From Diadema setosum (lineage: Eukaryota; Echinodermata; Echinoidea; Diadematoida; Diadematidae): a DNA stretch of 64,000 nucleotides. Positions 47,772 to 59,751 of the stretch are shown in pieces. Both the position numbers and the translations under genes were made by a program. The stretch's first letter is position 1; each line of letters starts with the position of its first letter. Where the stretch lies: positions 25,032,111-25,096,110 of the forward strand of contig CM067059.1 of the NCBI GenBank assembly GCA_033980235.1, read 5' to 3'. The notes below the pieces were generated by a model. That model searched no databases, was not told where the DNA came from, and saw only the letters and a list, made by a program, of their open reading frames with translations.

Positions 47772-49076
47772 CTAACAAAGAGCATGAAATTCAAACAGGA
47801 ATTCAAAGTTTGTTTGATAAAATAGGTTTTGACAAAGCCGAGATATCCAAAAACAAAACAAAACAAAACACTTTAAGATTTTTTTTTCCAAAGGAAAAGA
47901 AAAATAATAATAGCAAAAACAAATGAAAAGAGCTAAGCCGTCAATAACGAATATCATTCAACAAAAATGCTCAGATTTGGGAACTTAACAGAGTATAGAT
48001 GAGGAATTAGCGTCCATAATCTTATGAAGGATATCATGATAAGCGAAGTATCTATATGGAAAGAATGTAATAGGTTATACTGCTCCCTTGGAAATACTTT
48101 AAGTAAGAGCGTTTAATAGTTCTATCGATTTTCATGTTTCATTCCAGAGTAATCGCCAGTTATCTGCGATGTTATTTGCATGTTATTCAGACACACAAGA
48201 AAGAAGTGTTTATTCAACAAAAGGACGTTTTTAGTATGTCACAATGATGATGATTTCTTTTTACAATTTTTTATAGTAATCATTGTAGTTCAAGAAAGTT
48301 GTGTCGCCCGATAGCATTTTTGTGAGGCGCCATCCATTTCAAGCTTAATCGCTGAAAAATATTACATATCTTATTCCATGTTTCTGTGTGTATACTGCTC
48401 AATACAATTGCTTGTGTTTATCTATTTGTGTAATTTGATATCATTCTAAATCATTGCACTTGTCATTCGATTTGTGTTTGATTGAATGCGGAAATAAATG
48501 GGGTCAAATTAAAAAAAAATGGATCATGAGCGCCATTTCAAGCAAATTTTGTTCGATGAGCAGTAAACAAGATTAACATCAATGTAAATAATGTTGATGA
48601 AAAGAGTTATATGGCTGCAGAAGTCAACAATACAATAGGGAAGCTTTTTTCACTCTGAATGAGACTCTTAATGGACCAAATTTGCCCCACTTTATGTCCC
48701 CCCATATTCATTCATGTACCTGTTGATTTTATTATGTATCGGTACATAATCGTACAGACAGATAAAAAGAGATGTGCAGTTATCTCTGCTTCTTTATCTA
48801 TTCCTCCTGTTCCCTCTTTCTGTAGTTCTCGCTCTTATCCCAAATTGAATATACCAAGTAGTATATAGCCTGAGGTATAACACAAGTCATTCATATATCA
48901 CTTTTGACAAGGGCTTTTCAGACACCACTAGTAGAATTAAAGATAACTGAAAAAATAAAAAACCTCACAAAGATTGCGAAACCTAGCATTGTGTTAAAAG
49001 ATAGGTATTTAGGACAGGATGCTAATTCTTACGCGGCGACCCATACCTTATTTTTCTCGTACGTTAATGGTCTTCC

Positions 49077-49111
<35 letters not shown>

Positions 49112-49626
49112 TTGGATACAAAACTTCACCCACTTCACCCAAGACTTTCAGCGATTGATTTGCAAAATATTTTCTACTCTTTTAATTTATCTGATGTCGA
49201 TTTGTTTGTCACCTTGCCTGCAATTACTGCGCTGTGAATCTTTGCTCTCTCTCTTTTTTTTTTTTTTTTTTGGCGAGTATCATTTTCTTGCAAAGAATAA
49301 AACCGGATCGACTGATACATGTATGCAGTAAAATAAACACGTTGTTGTACAAAATTGCACATTCTTAGTGCCAAGATTACAACTATAGCTCAAAATTGCT
49401 AAAAATTGATTTAATAGCGCGGAAGGTTTTTAATGGTTTATGAGTGAGCAGAGAAAACGATGAGAGACACAGAGGACATTGATTTATGTAATTTTTGGAT
49501 ATTATGGACCACGTCATCACGGTCATGAGGGTGGTCTTTTCATATGGCAGATATCTGGGCTTTTGGAGCGCTCTGAGTTCATAGGTCTCATTGCAATCTG
49601 TCATGTTTGTTGTGTGCAGTTCTTCT

Positions 49627-49658
<32 letters not shown>

Positions 49659-49873
49659 TTCTTCTTCTTCTTCTTTGGCATCTGTTGCAGTTTTTGCATC
49701 TACATGTATCTATCACTTTCATTTATTGGTCAACTTCGGCATATCAATCATTTCTGACGACTGTAGGAAATAGCGGAAAATTTTAAAAGGATCTATGCGG
49801 TCCAAATGCATGTTGACTTATGTTGATTCATGATACCCTCCAACATCACTTAATATGTGGCGAAACGAATATC
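47772..49873. other. Intronic or intergenic DNA, no gene recognised
   Basis: Holds a (CTTT)n tract (49077-49111), a T run (49254-49271) and a (TTC)n tract (49622-49675). Long frames here come from these repeats. The missing N-terminal SLCO exons were looked for and not seen. Confidence 0.5.
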
Positions 49874-50490
49874 TAACGAGACATGAAACTCGTCACACTG
49901 ACGAGTTAGGTGATACGCCTGGGGTCATCAGATGTCGGTCATCTGTGATCGACAAAGAAAAGAATGTGATATAGGCACTTTGAAGTTATATTGAGCGTGC
50001 ATGCAAAACGGTTTCTCTAACCACTCGGCCACGAGACATCCACGGAAACGGTAAGGCCAAAAAAAAAAAAAAATGTTTAGATATTACAGGGGGAAAAAGT
50101 CAATGCCCACTCAACAATCGTGGCCGCGTGAACATGTATTGCATTGCTAGAAGGAAATGCGGCCTTGTAACGACTGAGGTCGCTGTGCCATTTCTGGCAA
50201 TTTCGGAAAAATACGTCCCGCACACATAAAACCTATAATCGGCTGATATTGATACCTTGCCTTTAATCACAATTTTCAGTGTGATGACGTCATCAAAGTA
50301 CAAAACAATGACATGGACTTGAAAGACAATTGCTCAAAGTACAACACCTCCGTTGTCGTCATTACATACTATGATCGGTTTGACAGAGTCAGGATGCAAC
50401 ATTTTGCAGCAGTCGAAGTAATGTGGTCTCCAACACAAAACAGAGGGATATTGTGTGTCTGTGTGTGTGTGTGTGTGTTTGTATAGGTGC
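49874..50490 (-). repeat. Dispersed repeat, copy 1 (~615 bp)
   Basis: Near-identical to 63371-64000 in the same orientation. It begins with an AACTCGTCAnnnTGACGAGTT hairpin and ends in a (GT)n tract. On the minus strand it has a tRNA A-box-like GTGGCCGAGTGGTTAGAG (about 50013-50032) but no B box. Confidence 0.85.
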
Positions 50491-50539
50491 GTTTATATAC
50501 GAACGTAATTTCTACATGGACGAATGTGTAATACACCAT

Positions 50540-50672
50540 TGAGGAAAAAAAAGTAAAATAGCTAGGTATTTTGTTTCGTGATCTTGTGGGGTTCGAACCC
50601 GCACGAGTGCAACCTCACGTCTCTGAGACGGCGCCTTTAACCACTCGGCCATACGTCTCGACGAGAAAATAT
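50540..50672 (-). repeat. tRNA-derived SINE head (Leu/Ser-like pseudo-tRNA)
   Basis: Read on the minus strand it has the A box TGGCCGAGTGGTTA and the B box GGGTTCGAACCCC with the spacing and variable arm of a class II tRNA. The anticodon arm is collapsed to CGTCT-CAG-AGACG (3-nt loop) and the acceptor strands do not pair. It is therefore not a working tRNA but looks like the polymerase III promoter part of a SINE, with an A/T-rich tail. Confidence 0.65.
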
Positions 50673-51618
50673 GAGGAACGTAAACTTATGTATCTGAAAG
50701 ATGAATCAGGAATCGATTCGTCCACATTCCATTCTCATTTTCAGTTTTAAACTGCAAAATTGTCAACCTCATGAGAAGATTTCAAAGAACAAAATGCATG
50801 ATTACTGCAGCTTATTGTCTCAGCTACAACATACTTAAATTTCAGAGGAAATGAAGCAAAATCAGCTGAGATAAAGGTGCTTAAACGTTGTCAAGTCAAT
50901 GCATGGTTTTAAAAAAAATCACCTCCCATAGACATAACACGTAAACTTGTCCGATTTTGCATCTTTATTTTTAATCACAATTTAAAGTATGATGACGTCA
51001 TCAAATTTCAAAACCATGACATGGACTTGAAAGGCAAATGTTTAAAGTACAACATATGTGAATTTGGGATAATATTGAGCTTAAACAACAGAGATACGAG
51101 CAAATGAATGTCAGAAACAGTACCTCAAAAAAATCAATTCCACTTTTTTTATTCAAAGTGACGATATGATCACGTCATCGCGTTTGCCTGGCAATATTGA
51201 TACTTGGAATGTTATTTACAATTCATATGGTTTTGTAATATGCAATAGAAATATCGGGTCAACGGACGATTTAAAGAGCTATGGCGAAATAAACAAAGAC
51301 ATGTTTTTTCACTATATTTGCAGAAAGACGCGCGCGCGGAATTTCAACTTTGACGCCAGTGCATTCCTTTGTTATAGGTCAACATCGATCGGAAATTAGT
51401 GGATATTGTTACTCAAAGTATCAGGAATCCAAATCAGTCAAAAAAATTGCATTTTCATGTTGGTTACGCCCTCTGCGCGAGAAATTGCGCGGACGGACGC
51501 GCACGCGAGAAAATGTTTGAAACGCTTAAAATTGTCTGAAACTTCGAGATTTCCCATTGGGAAGTCGTTTTGAGCCTTTTGAAATTTTGACGCGCGCGAA
51601 CGCGCGCGTAATGAAGAC
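50673..51618. other. Old dispersed-repeat sequence at the left flank of the 11.5 kb element
   Basis: Contains GATGACGTCATCAAA and ACCATGACATGGACTTGAAA blocks related to the dispersed repeat at 49874 and 63371, and GCGCGCGAACGCGCGCG near 51595. No gene. Confidence 0.5.
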
Positions 51619-52009
51619 CTGGGGTCCGTTTCATGAAAGTCTTAGGAGAGACTTTCTCTCTCCTAAGTCATACTTAGGAGAGACTTTGCTAAAAACCGTT
51701 TCATGAAAAAGCTATCGCATAAAGCTATCACATAAACTCAGACTTAGGAGAGACTTTTTCTAGAAACCATTTCATGAACAAAGCTAGCACATAAAGTCTC
51801 TCCTAACTTGGCAAAGCTATCACATAAATCTAGGAGTGGTCAGGAGCACTCCTAAGTTTATGTGATAGCTTTTTGAGAGAGCCATTGTATCAAACTTTTT
51901 TCTCATTTTGGAGTATGACCCTAAATTTGGCATTTGTGACCACTGTCAAAGGTAGATATGCAAGATATCTTTTTCGTTGATATCGCATAATACGTTGTCA
52001 TGAATGGCA

Positions 52010-53160
52010 ATGGCAAATTTTTACAAAAACATACAAATTGTTGTGGATTGAACTACCGCCCTCAGTTTTAAAGCAATGCAGTTGAAATTCTGCAAAGAAT
52101 CAGATAAATGTAATATGTAGTTGTGCAAAACACTTTTTTCATGTGTGGTGTGAAAAAATCTGTTGCCATGGCAACAAGTTTTTCTATACCAATCACACAA
52201 AGAAATATGTGAATTGACCTAACTTCCTTAAAATTCTTTTAACATTTGACCAAAAATTTGGCACATGACCATTACAGTATGTAGATGTGCAAAACTAATC
52301 TTTGGTTGATGTTGAACAATCTGTTGCCATGGTAACAACATTTTTTCACTTAAAAGCATACAAAAATTGTGAATTCGCTAAATTTGTCAATCTTTGTGCA
52401 TATGACATGAAATTTGGCACACATGTGACCGGCATAGTGCGTAGATGTGCAAACTTCATCTTTCGCCATTGTTGAACAATGCGTTGCCATGGTAACAGCA
52501 GACTTTGAATGAAAATCATACAAAAATATTGTGGATTCTGCTATCTCTCAGCTTTTGAGCATTTTGCTTGAAATTCGGTACATGTGACCACCATGATATG
52601 TATAGTTGTGCAAACTTCATCTTTCACAGATATAGAACATTGTGTTGCTATGGTAACAGCATTTTCAATGAATATAATAAAAAAGGTGTAGATTCAGTTT
52701 ACTCCTTCAATATTTGAGCATTTTACTTGAAATCTGGCACATGAGACTGCTAAAGTACATAGACTGATGTGCAAATTTCTTCTTTGTTCTTTTTCACACA
52801 ATGTGTTGCCATGGTAACAGATTATTTTGAATGAAAATCATTCAAAAAAATTGTGGATTCAGATAACTTCCTAAGCTTTTGAGCATTTGACTTGAAATTT
52901 GGAACATGTGAAAGTTATACTATGTACTTGTGTATATTCATCTTTCGTTAATACTGAACAGTGTGTTGCCATGGTAACATCATTTGTGAAAATCATAGGA
53001 CTTTCCAGTTTATTCATTAATTTACTCAGTTTTTGAGCACTTGACTTGCAATACATATATGACACATGTGACAAACAGATTTTTTGAATTAACAAAACAC
53101 TTTATTCAATGTTGAACAATGCATTGCCATGGTACAGCTTTTTTCTTTTTTTGATAAAAC
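52010..53160 (+). repeat. ~160.5-bp satellite array C, one X-box per unit
   Basis: The core GTTGCCATGGTAAC or a one-base variant starts at 52162, 52323, 52483, 52644, 52804, 52965 and 53123: spacings 161, 160, 161, 160, 161 and 158. Units are diverged elsewhere (TTTGAGCATTTGACTTGAAA, GGCACATGTGACC, GTGCAAACTTCATCTTT). The core fits the RFX X-box consensus. The constancy of phase despite sequence divergence is notable. Confidence 0.88.
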
Positions 53161-54283
53161 CATATAAAGTTAGCGCTGGTGGAACGAACTCCCTCAGTTG
53201 GAGGTGGGAGTAAAAATCACAATGATACTTTTAATTTCAGCAGATATTCTTTGTTTCGTACTTGGATTTGATTTCACTCATCAATTGCCACAATGGGAAA
53301 ACATTTCATTGAAAGAGGCAGTGTAGGCTGACAATGATTCAATTACACTGTATTCAATTCATTCACTGCTATCAATTTCATACTCATTAATATCAATTCC
53401 TCACAATTTAAGTACATGTCATGTGACAGATTATGTAACTGCACAAACTATTTCATATATTTCATTCTAGTTGCCTGATTCATTAGAAAATCTGATCTTG
53501 AAAACATTATTTCATTATTCAATGTCATCATAATCACAGCACAATTATCACAACCACATTGGTGATACTGGTAAGAGTCCTTGTGAAATTATTATCACTC
53601 ACAGTATTTTCTGGTATTACATTCTACTTGATTTCTACATTATAAGCTATGCTTGATTTTATCTTTCTAATCAAATAATAATTGCCCGCATAGACATAAT
53701 TTCTAACTGGGTTACATAAATATTGCCTTCACATGCCTGGAAATAATAACAACTAGAAATGCCGCCATGATGCATGATTCTCCTAATAGGTCTAGATAGT
53801 GCATGTGGACAATGTGTGATTACATTTTCACAAAAATGGCTAAATATTAAAATGACAAGTTTGTCACAAATGTGTTGAATGTTCACCTTCCTTGACCTAG
53901 GTTTAATTGGATGAATAGGAGAGCATGTATTTGGGATTTAAGGACTTTAACTTGACTTTGACCAATTCATACGTTTATGCATTGAGTAATTTCCAAGGTA
54001 TGGGGAAAAAGTTCAATTTCTGTATTGAATAGTAAATTGTTACCATTTTCATCTGGCCTTTGACCCTAAAATTCATAAGATAATCCCTGTCAGGCAGAAC
54101 ATGCATAAATATGCATGTTCCCAGTAAGTAATTGTATAAAACTGGATTTACACGCACTTTAACATGGCCCATCTGTATTAGTGTTCAAGTACTACAATAA
54201 AAAATGGTAATTTAACTCTGGCTGTCCGTCTGTTCAAGCACGGCTTATAACGGCGGCCCTCTGCATCATATGTATACATTATA

Positions 54284-54900
54284 CAGGGTGGCCCAAAAAG
54301 AACGGAACGTCTAAGATCTTTAATTTTAGCACTATTGTTTCTGATATGTCATTATTTTGCATACTATTGGATAGGGCATTCTTTTTCCAATAGAATGACG
54401 CCGAGTTCTTTAATTTTGGTTAATGCGTTATAATTTCAACACCATTTTCGTCAACCCTTGCAATTTTCAAAATGTAATCATTTTGCACTCTCAGAGATAC
54501 CGAAACCAGCGAGAATTCGGCTTGCCATAGAACCAGTAACATTCACAATGTGCGGAATGTTGGACGGACGGTGTTATTGTGGTCAGGCCGTCTCCTTCAC
54601 AATGGTAACGGACAATGACAATCATATTCCACACATTGTGAACGTTACTGGTTCTATGGCAAGCCGAGTTCTCGCTGGTTTTGGTGTCTCTGAGATTGCA
54701 AAATGATCACATTTTGAAAATTGCAAGGGTTGACAAAAACGGTCCTAAAATCATAACACATTAACCAAAATGAAAGAACTTGGTGTCATTCTATTGGAAA
54801 AAGAATGACCTTTCCAATAGTATGCAAAATAATGACATATTAGCAACAGTATTGCTAAAATTAAAGATCTTAGGTGTTCCGTTCTTTTTGGGCCACCCTG
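54284..54900. mobile_element. Mariner-like full-length palindromic element
   Basis: Starts CAGGGTGGCCCAAAAAG, ends with its reverse complement, and is flanked by TA on both sides (54282-54283, 54901-54902). Arms of about 270 bp are nearly identical over their length, with a loop of about 80 bp. 617 bp in all. The open frame across it (54458-54706) is a by-product of the palindrome. Confidence 0.85.
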
Positions 54901-55149
54901 TATATTGTACTGTGAATTAAGTCATTATTGGCCATATAAACATTTTGTATGTTATTTAACGTTTCATTTGTCTTTATATACAAAATATGACTTACTATGT
55001 AATATGTCAATAATTTTCAGAATTGTATTTGAGTAATAATTGAACCTGCCTTTGTTATTTTTGTTATTCTGAAAGAAAATATGAAATGCAGAAAATAAAA
55101 TCTTTTCAATCAATATGTAGAAAGTTTAAAAATAACTTGAGCCACTTCC

Positions 55150-55890
55150 GAGACATGGAGGAAAAACTTAGTTCAGCACGTTCACTTGATCTTTGACCTT
55201 TTGACCTTTGAGGCAAAAAAAAAAAAAAAAAGATCTTTCCAGAGAAGCTCTATTAGGTTATACATGCATACACCAAGTGTAAAAAAATAATTCTGCTGGC
55301 ATTGCATAAACACGAGGGAAATAGTAAAATTTTGAAGTGTTGCCCTTGACCTTTTGACTCCTGACCTTTGACCCCATGAACCCAAAATTGTCTAGATAAT
55401 CACTGCCAGTCAGTAGGCCCCTACATGTATGTTCCATGAAGATACCTCGAACAATTTCCAAGGTACGGAGAAAAAAGTGAAGTTAAAATATTTTTAATTG
55501 ACCTTTTGACCTTTGACCTTTGACCTTATAACCACAGACTTTCACCAGAGAATCTTAATTGGGTAATACTTGAATACACTAAGTTTCCAGAAAATATCTT
55601 CAGGCATTGCAGAGATATGGTGGAAATAGTTAAATTTTATGTATTTCACCTTGACCTTTGACCTTGAGCATGTGCACCCAAAAGTTGATAGGCACAGCTT
55701 CACCCCCTAATAAACATACATGCCAAGTTTCATTAGGATACCTCAAAATGTTTTTTAGTTACGCTTGCCACAAAATTCATTACGGACGGACGGACGGACG
55801 GAAGAACGGACGGACGGACAGAAGGACAGACGGACAGACAACCTGAAAACATAATGCCTCCGGCACCACTTCGTGGCGGAGGCATAAAAA
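55150..55890 (+). repeat. Dispersed retroposed repeat with TGACCTTTGACC words and a hairpin tail
   Basis: Successive TTTGACCTTTTGACC blocks (about 55190, 55350, 55500, 55650), a GGACGGACGGAC microsatellite (55785-55825), AACCTGAAAACATAATGCC and a terminal hairpin (GCCTCCGGCACC..GTGGCGGAGGC) followed by ATAAAAAC. A tail fragment of the same family is at 6150-6240. A LINE or SINE 3' end is likely. Confidence 0.6.
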
Positions 55891-56599
55891 CAATGCAATG
55901 CAATGTTCACTGATGTATTTATGTTTGGATCACTTATACATCGACAGATCTTTCATAATCATTTGTATTACTGTATTTTCATGGTTTATTAATCAAATTA
56001 TGAAAGCAGCTGAACTTCACACAATGCTATCATTGCAAATATTTTGTAAGCATGAAATAACATGTGTTGCAATCCACCTTCTTTGCACTCTAAGGTTCCC
56101 TATATCAGAATATTAATTATGATATTAATACTAATAATAATGACCTTGTCTACTGCACAATAGCTTTTAATCATCAAAGATCAGAAATCAGACTCTTATG
56201 TGCTGACTGATACAGAATTTGCATTTATCCATTTTAAAATGCTTTCTTACACTTTACAAGGCCTATTAATCTTTCTTTTTTTTCAGAGTGCTTCAATTCA
56301 CCCATTTGCTTTTCACTGAATCGTTTGTACGCTTAATTGTTCTGTTCTGTTTTGTATTGTAATGTTTTTGCTTTTTCTTTTGAAGGGGGATTTTTCTCAT
56401 TTCTTGTTTGGTTAATACATGTACCTGGCAAAGCACTTATGCCATCACCTATGGACTCGTCTATGACAAAACTCAGTGAAGTTCAGCAGTCAGACTGCAA
56501 TAGTCTGATTGCAGCTTCATATCTAACACTGCAATTGTGACTCTGTATCACAATATCAACAGAAAGTCACAAAACATGGATTTCTGCTTAAAGGGCTGG

Positions 56600-56985
56600 T
56601 AAAGTTTTGGTTGAGACCTGGTTTCAGATTGATAACATTTCTTCTCTTTTTTTTTTGGGGGGGGGGGAGGAGGGGTGATATAATAAGAAACCTCTTATGA
56701 AATATGAAAGACCATTAATTCAAAGAAGAATTCAATGTTTATTTGATGAAAATTGGTTTTGAAATGTTTGAGATATCCAAAATAAAGGAATCCTAATAAA
56801 AGGTGGAACCAACCTTTTACTAGAATCGCTTTGTTTTACTTTGCTTTTGGATATCTCAACCATTTCAAAACTAATTTTCGTCAAATAAACATTGAATTCT
56901 TCTTTGAATTAATGTCTGTAGCACTTCAATAGTGGTTTCTTAGTATCTTGCAAAAAAAAAAGGGCCAATCCTGTTTCTGAAAGAG
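56600..56985. mobile_element. Miniature inverted-repeat element
   Basis: Arms of about 70 bp, around 56714-56785 and 56838-56915, are reverse complements with few differences (TTCAAAGAAGAATTCAATG, GTTTGAGATATCCAAAA). The outer parts include T10-G10 on the left and A-G tracts on the right. The exact ends are unclear. Confidence 0.6.
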
Positions 56986-58947
56986 CACACTCTCAGTTTT
57001 AAAATGATGTACAACTGAATTCAGATGGACTCTCCTATGTATTTGAATATTAGAAAGAAAGCACACACTCTGCAAAAGCATAGCTAGCAAATAGGTTCTG
57101 AAGTATGTGGTCTATCTTACCTATATAGCTATGTTCTGTGCAATAAATGGGACAAAAACCAGGATGTAAAACTCTAGAGCAACAATAATGAAGGGATTAT
57201 CAGATAAAGTTGAAATTGAACATGCCAATTATGTGAACACAAAATAGAAAAGCAGACAGAAAACAATCAAGATGTTGTTAGGTTCTGTAACATTACTCAT
57301 GTCATTTGCAGCAAGTGCATAAAATTTGAAAATCTATCATGTGTGTAGGTCTAGCGACATTAGATCTATTCTTATTTTCCAAATGATGTCCTGAAAGACA
57401 TAATATTCGCACTCCATTTTAGGAATTTTTGTTGTGCAAGAAGCTTTTGTCATAAGAATCTATTACAAAATCACCATGACATTTGCATTCATGACTTTCA
57501 ATACAGTGCTGCAGGTACATGTCAGATCCTCACATCTAATGCAGCCACCCCCCCCCAAAAAAAAATGTATACATTGTATACCATTAATTTTTGAAGGATT
57601 GAATCCACAGCGGTCAAAACCAACATATGTTATATTCAACCTGTCTGCATCACCTTTGGCAAGCTCCATGCCTTGAGAATCTATATGAAAGAAAAAAGAA
57701 AGAAAGGACAAAAGAAATAGAATATGGAAAAATAAACAGTACTGGTTACATACTGAAACTTTGTGACATTCAAATCACATCCCCTCTCCCTGACATTATA
57801 CAGAGTGGTAACATGTGGGTGTACAGTTGAATGAATACACACACGACTACCACACATATCATTACACAGAGCTGCTTGTCAGCAATTTCATATATTAGTA
57901 ACAGTTTAACAGCATTAAGGAAAAAAAAAAACCAAAGAAAATCGTCTGGGTTGTCATACACAAGAATTAGTGTAAATATCGGATTCTTCCTGATGAACAA
58001 AAAAGGTGTGACACAGACTCAAAATGAAAATGTGATTGTGACTTGAAACACTCATCTGACATAATGTCATTCATTCATGTCAGTAGAGACTTATTTGACT
58101 TTTTTTTAGAAAGGATTGTAACTTATGTCAGGCAAGCTCGGAGTTCCAAAATAAACAGAAAGAAGATTCAATGGGTTATGCAACAAGTCAGCTGCATTGC
58201 TATGTCAGTGCATTAATCAACTCTTGTGAGCCGTACTGAATTCCCAATTGTGGCTGATATAGACATAAACATTAAATCAACTCCCAACTGGGGTGTATGA
58301 ATGCACTAATTTCTTCATTTCTCGTGTGGAACAGTTCACATATATAGAGGCGACATTGTTTGTCCACCAAGTCTACAATAATTCCTAAAATAAGAAAGAC
58401 CGAATTACCTGTAACTGATATGTTATCAACAGAGGTTGCCTTTTTTCAACTGTTATTCAAGTTGTTTATTTTGTAAAATCTTTATACTTTCAAGTTCAAT
58501 TTGAAAAATGCATACCTGTGTTCTGTCGTAGATAAGATGCTGCTATACAGTTCGTAGTCCAATTGCAGTCTGACTCTGACCTGGGTGAAGTTCAGCTGCA
58601 GCTGTAAGTCCCAAGGGCTTGGTGAGGTTCAGCTCTCTTCAGGCCTTTGGGTGTGCAAATATAAGAACAGTTAAATACCATACAAACAGAAACATCGGAT
58701 GCACAAATGGGATAGTTGGAAAATATTTGAGATGAGTGTACATCTTTATTAAAACAAGCAATAACAACAAAATGTTCATTAGTGAATATCAATTTTGTAA
58801 GATATATTATGTGAACGACAAGTTGTAATTGCCAGTTTTCAAAGTTTGAATCACTATGTAATGAGCCCCTGTTAGCAAATTGTAAGAGTATGAAGTAATT
58901 TTAGTAATGAATGAGAGGGGAAATTGATAACAAGCATTCACTTTATT

Positions 58948-59751
58948 CAGTTGGCAGCAGAATTATTAAACCCCCTTGCATTATGGACACTATGGCAAAA
59001 TAAATAACATTACAATTACTAAATCATATACAAAATGGTGAACAGATAGTTTATGACAAATGCCTACCTGATCAATAATCTTTGATTTGCATATAGTTAG
59101 AAACTTTGATTATTCATGCATGAAGAGATAAGGTCAAATGAGTACGTTATGGTCATTTCAGACCTTTCTGTGATCACTGAAGCATGATGTGTTATGGTCT
59201 GATGATAACGATTAATTTCTTTTGTTTTTATGGAATCTTAAATAGTATCTTGCCATTCTATACATAACTCTTAGCATTTCATTGGGTTATATTCATTTTG
59301 ACATGACTTAAACTTTGAATTATTAATATCATGGCTAAACCTCTGTACAAACTCTATGGTGGCAACTTTCACTAGAAATTAGTTCATTTAAATATTTTTG
59401 AACAATGAAAAATGCCAATTCAAATATTAAGAATCCTACATCAAATTCCATCATATTGTGTCACCTATCAGAACATTGAGTGAACAAACCATATTCAACG
59501 AAGCATTTCAGTGATCACTGAAAGGACTGAAAATGACCATAAATGTGCCCTCTGGACCATATCTCTTTATACATGAATGATCAAAGTTTGTAACTATATG
59601 CAAATCAAAGGCTACTGATCTGTTTTTTACTTGTAGCAAACTATCTGATCACCACTTGTATGATTTAGAAATAATCTCAGTTATAATGTAATTCATTATG
59701 CCAGAGTGTCCAACATGCAAGAGAGGGGTTGACTAATTTTGCTGCCAACTG
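58948..59751. mobile_element. Mariner-like element, 804 bp
   Basis: CAGTTGGCAGCAGAATTATT at 58948 is inverted as GACTAATTTTGCTGCCAACTG to 59751, followed by TA. Further inverted stretches inside (CAGTGATCACTGAA, CTATATGCAAATCAAAG) show long diverged arms. No transposase frame. Confidence 0.75.

Noticed and set aside
50583..50665. Functional tRNA-Leu or tRNA-Ser gene
   Set aside because: The anticodon loop is only three bases and the acceptor stem does not pair.
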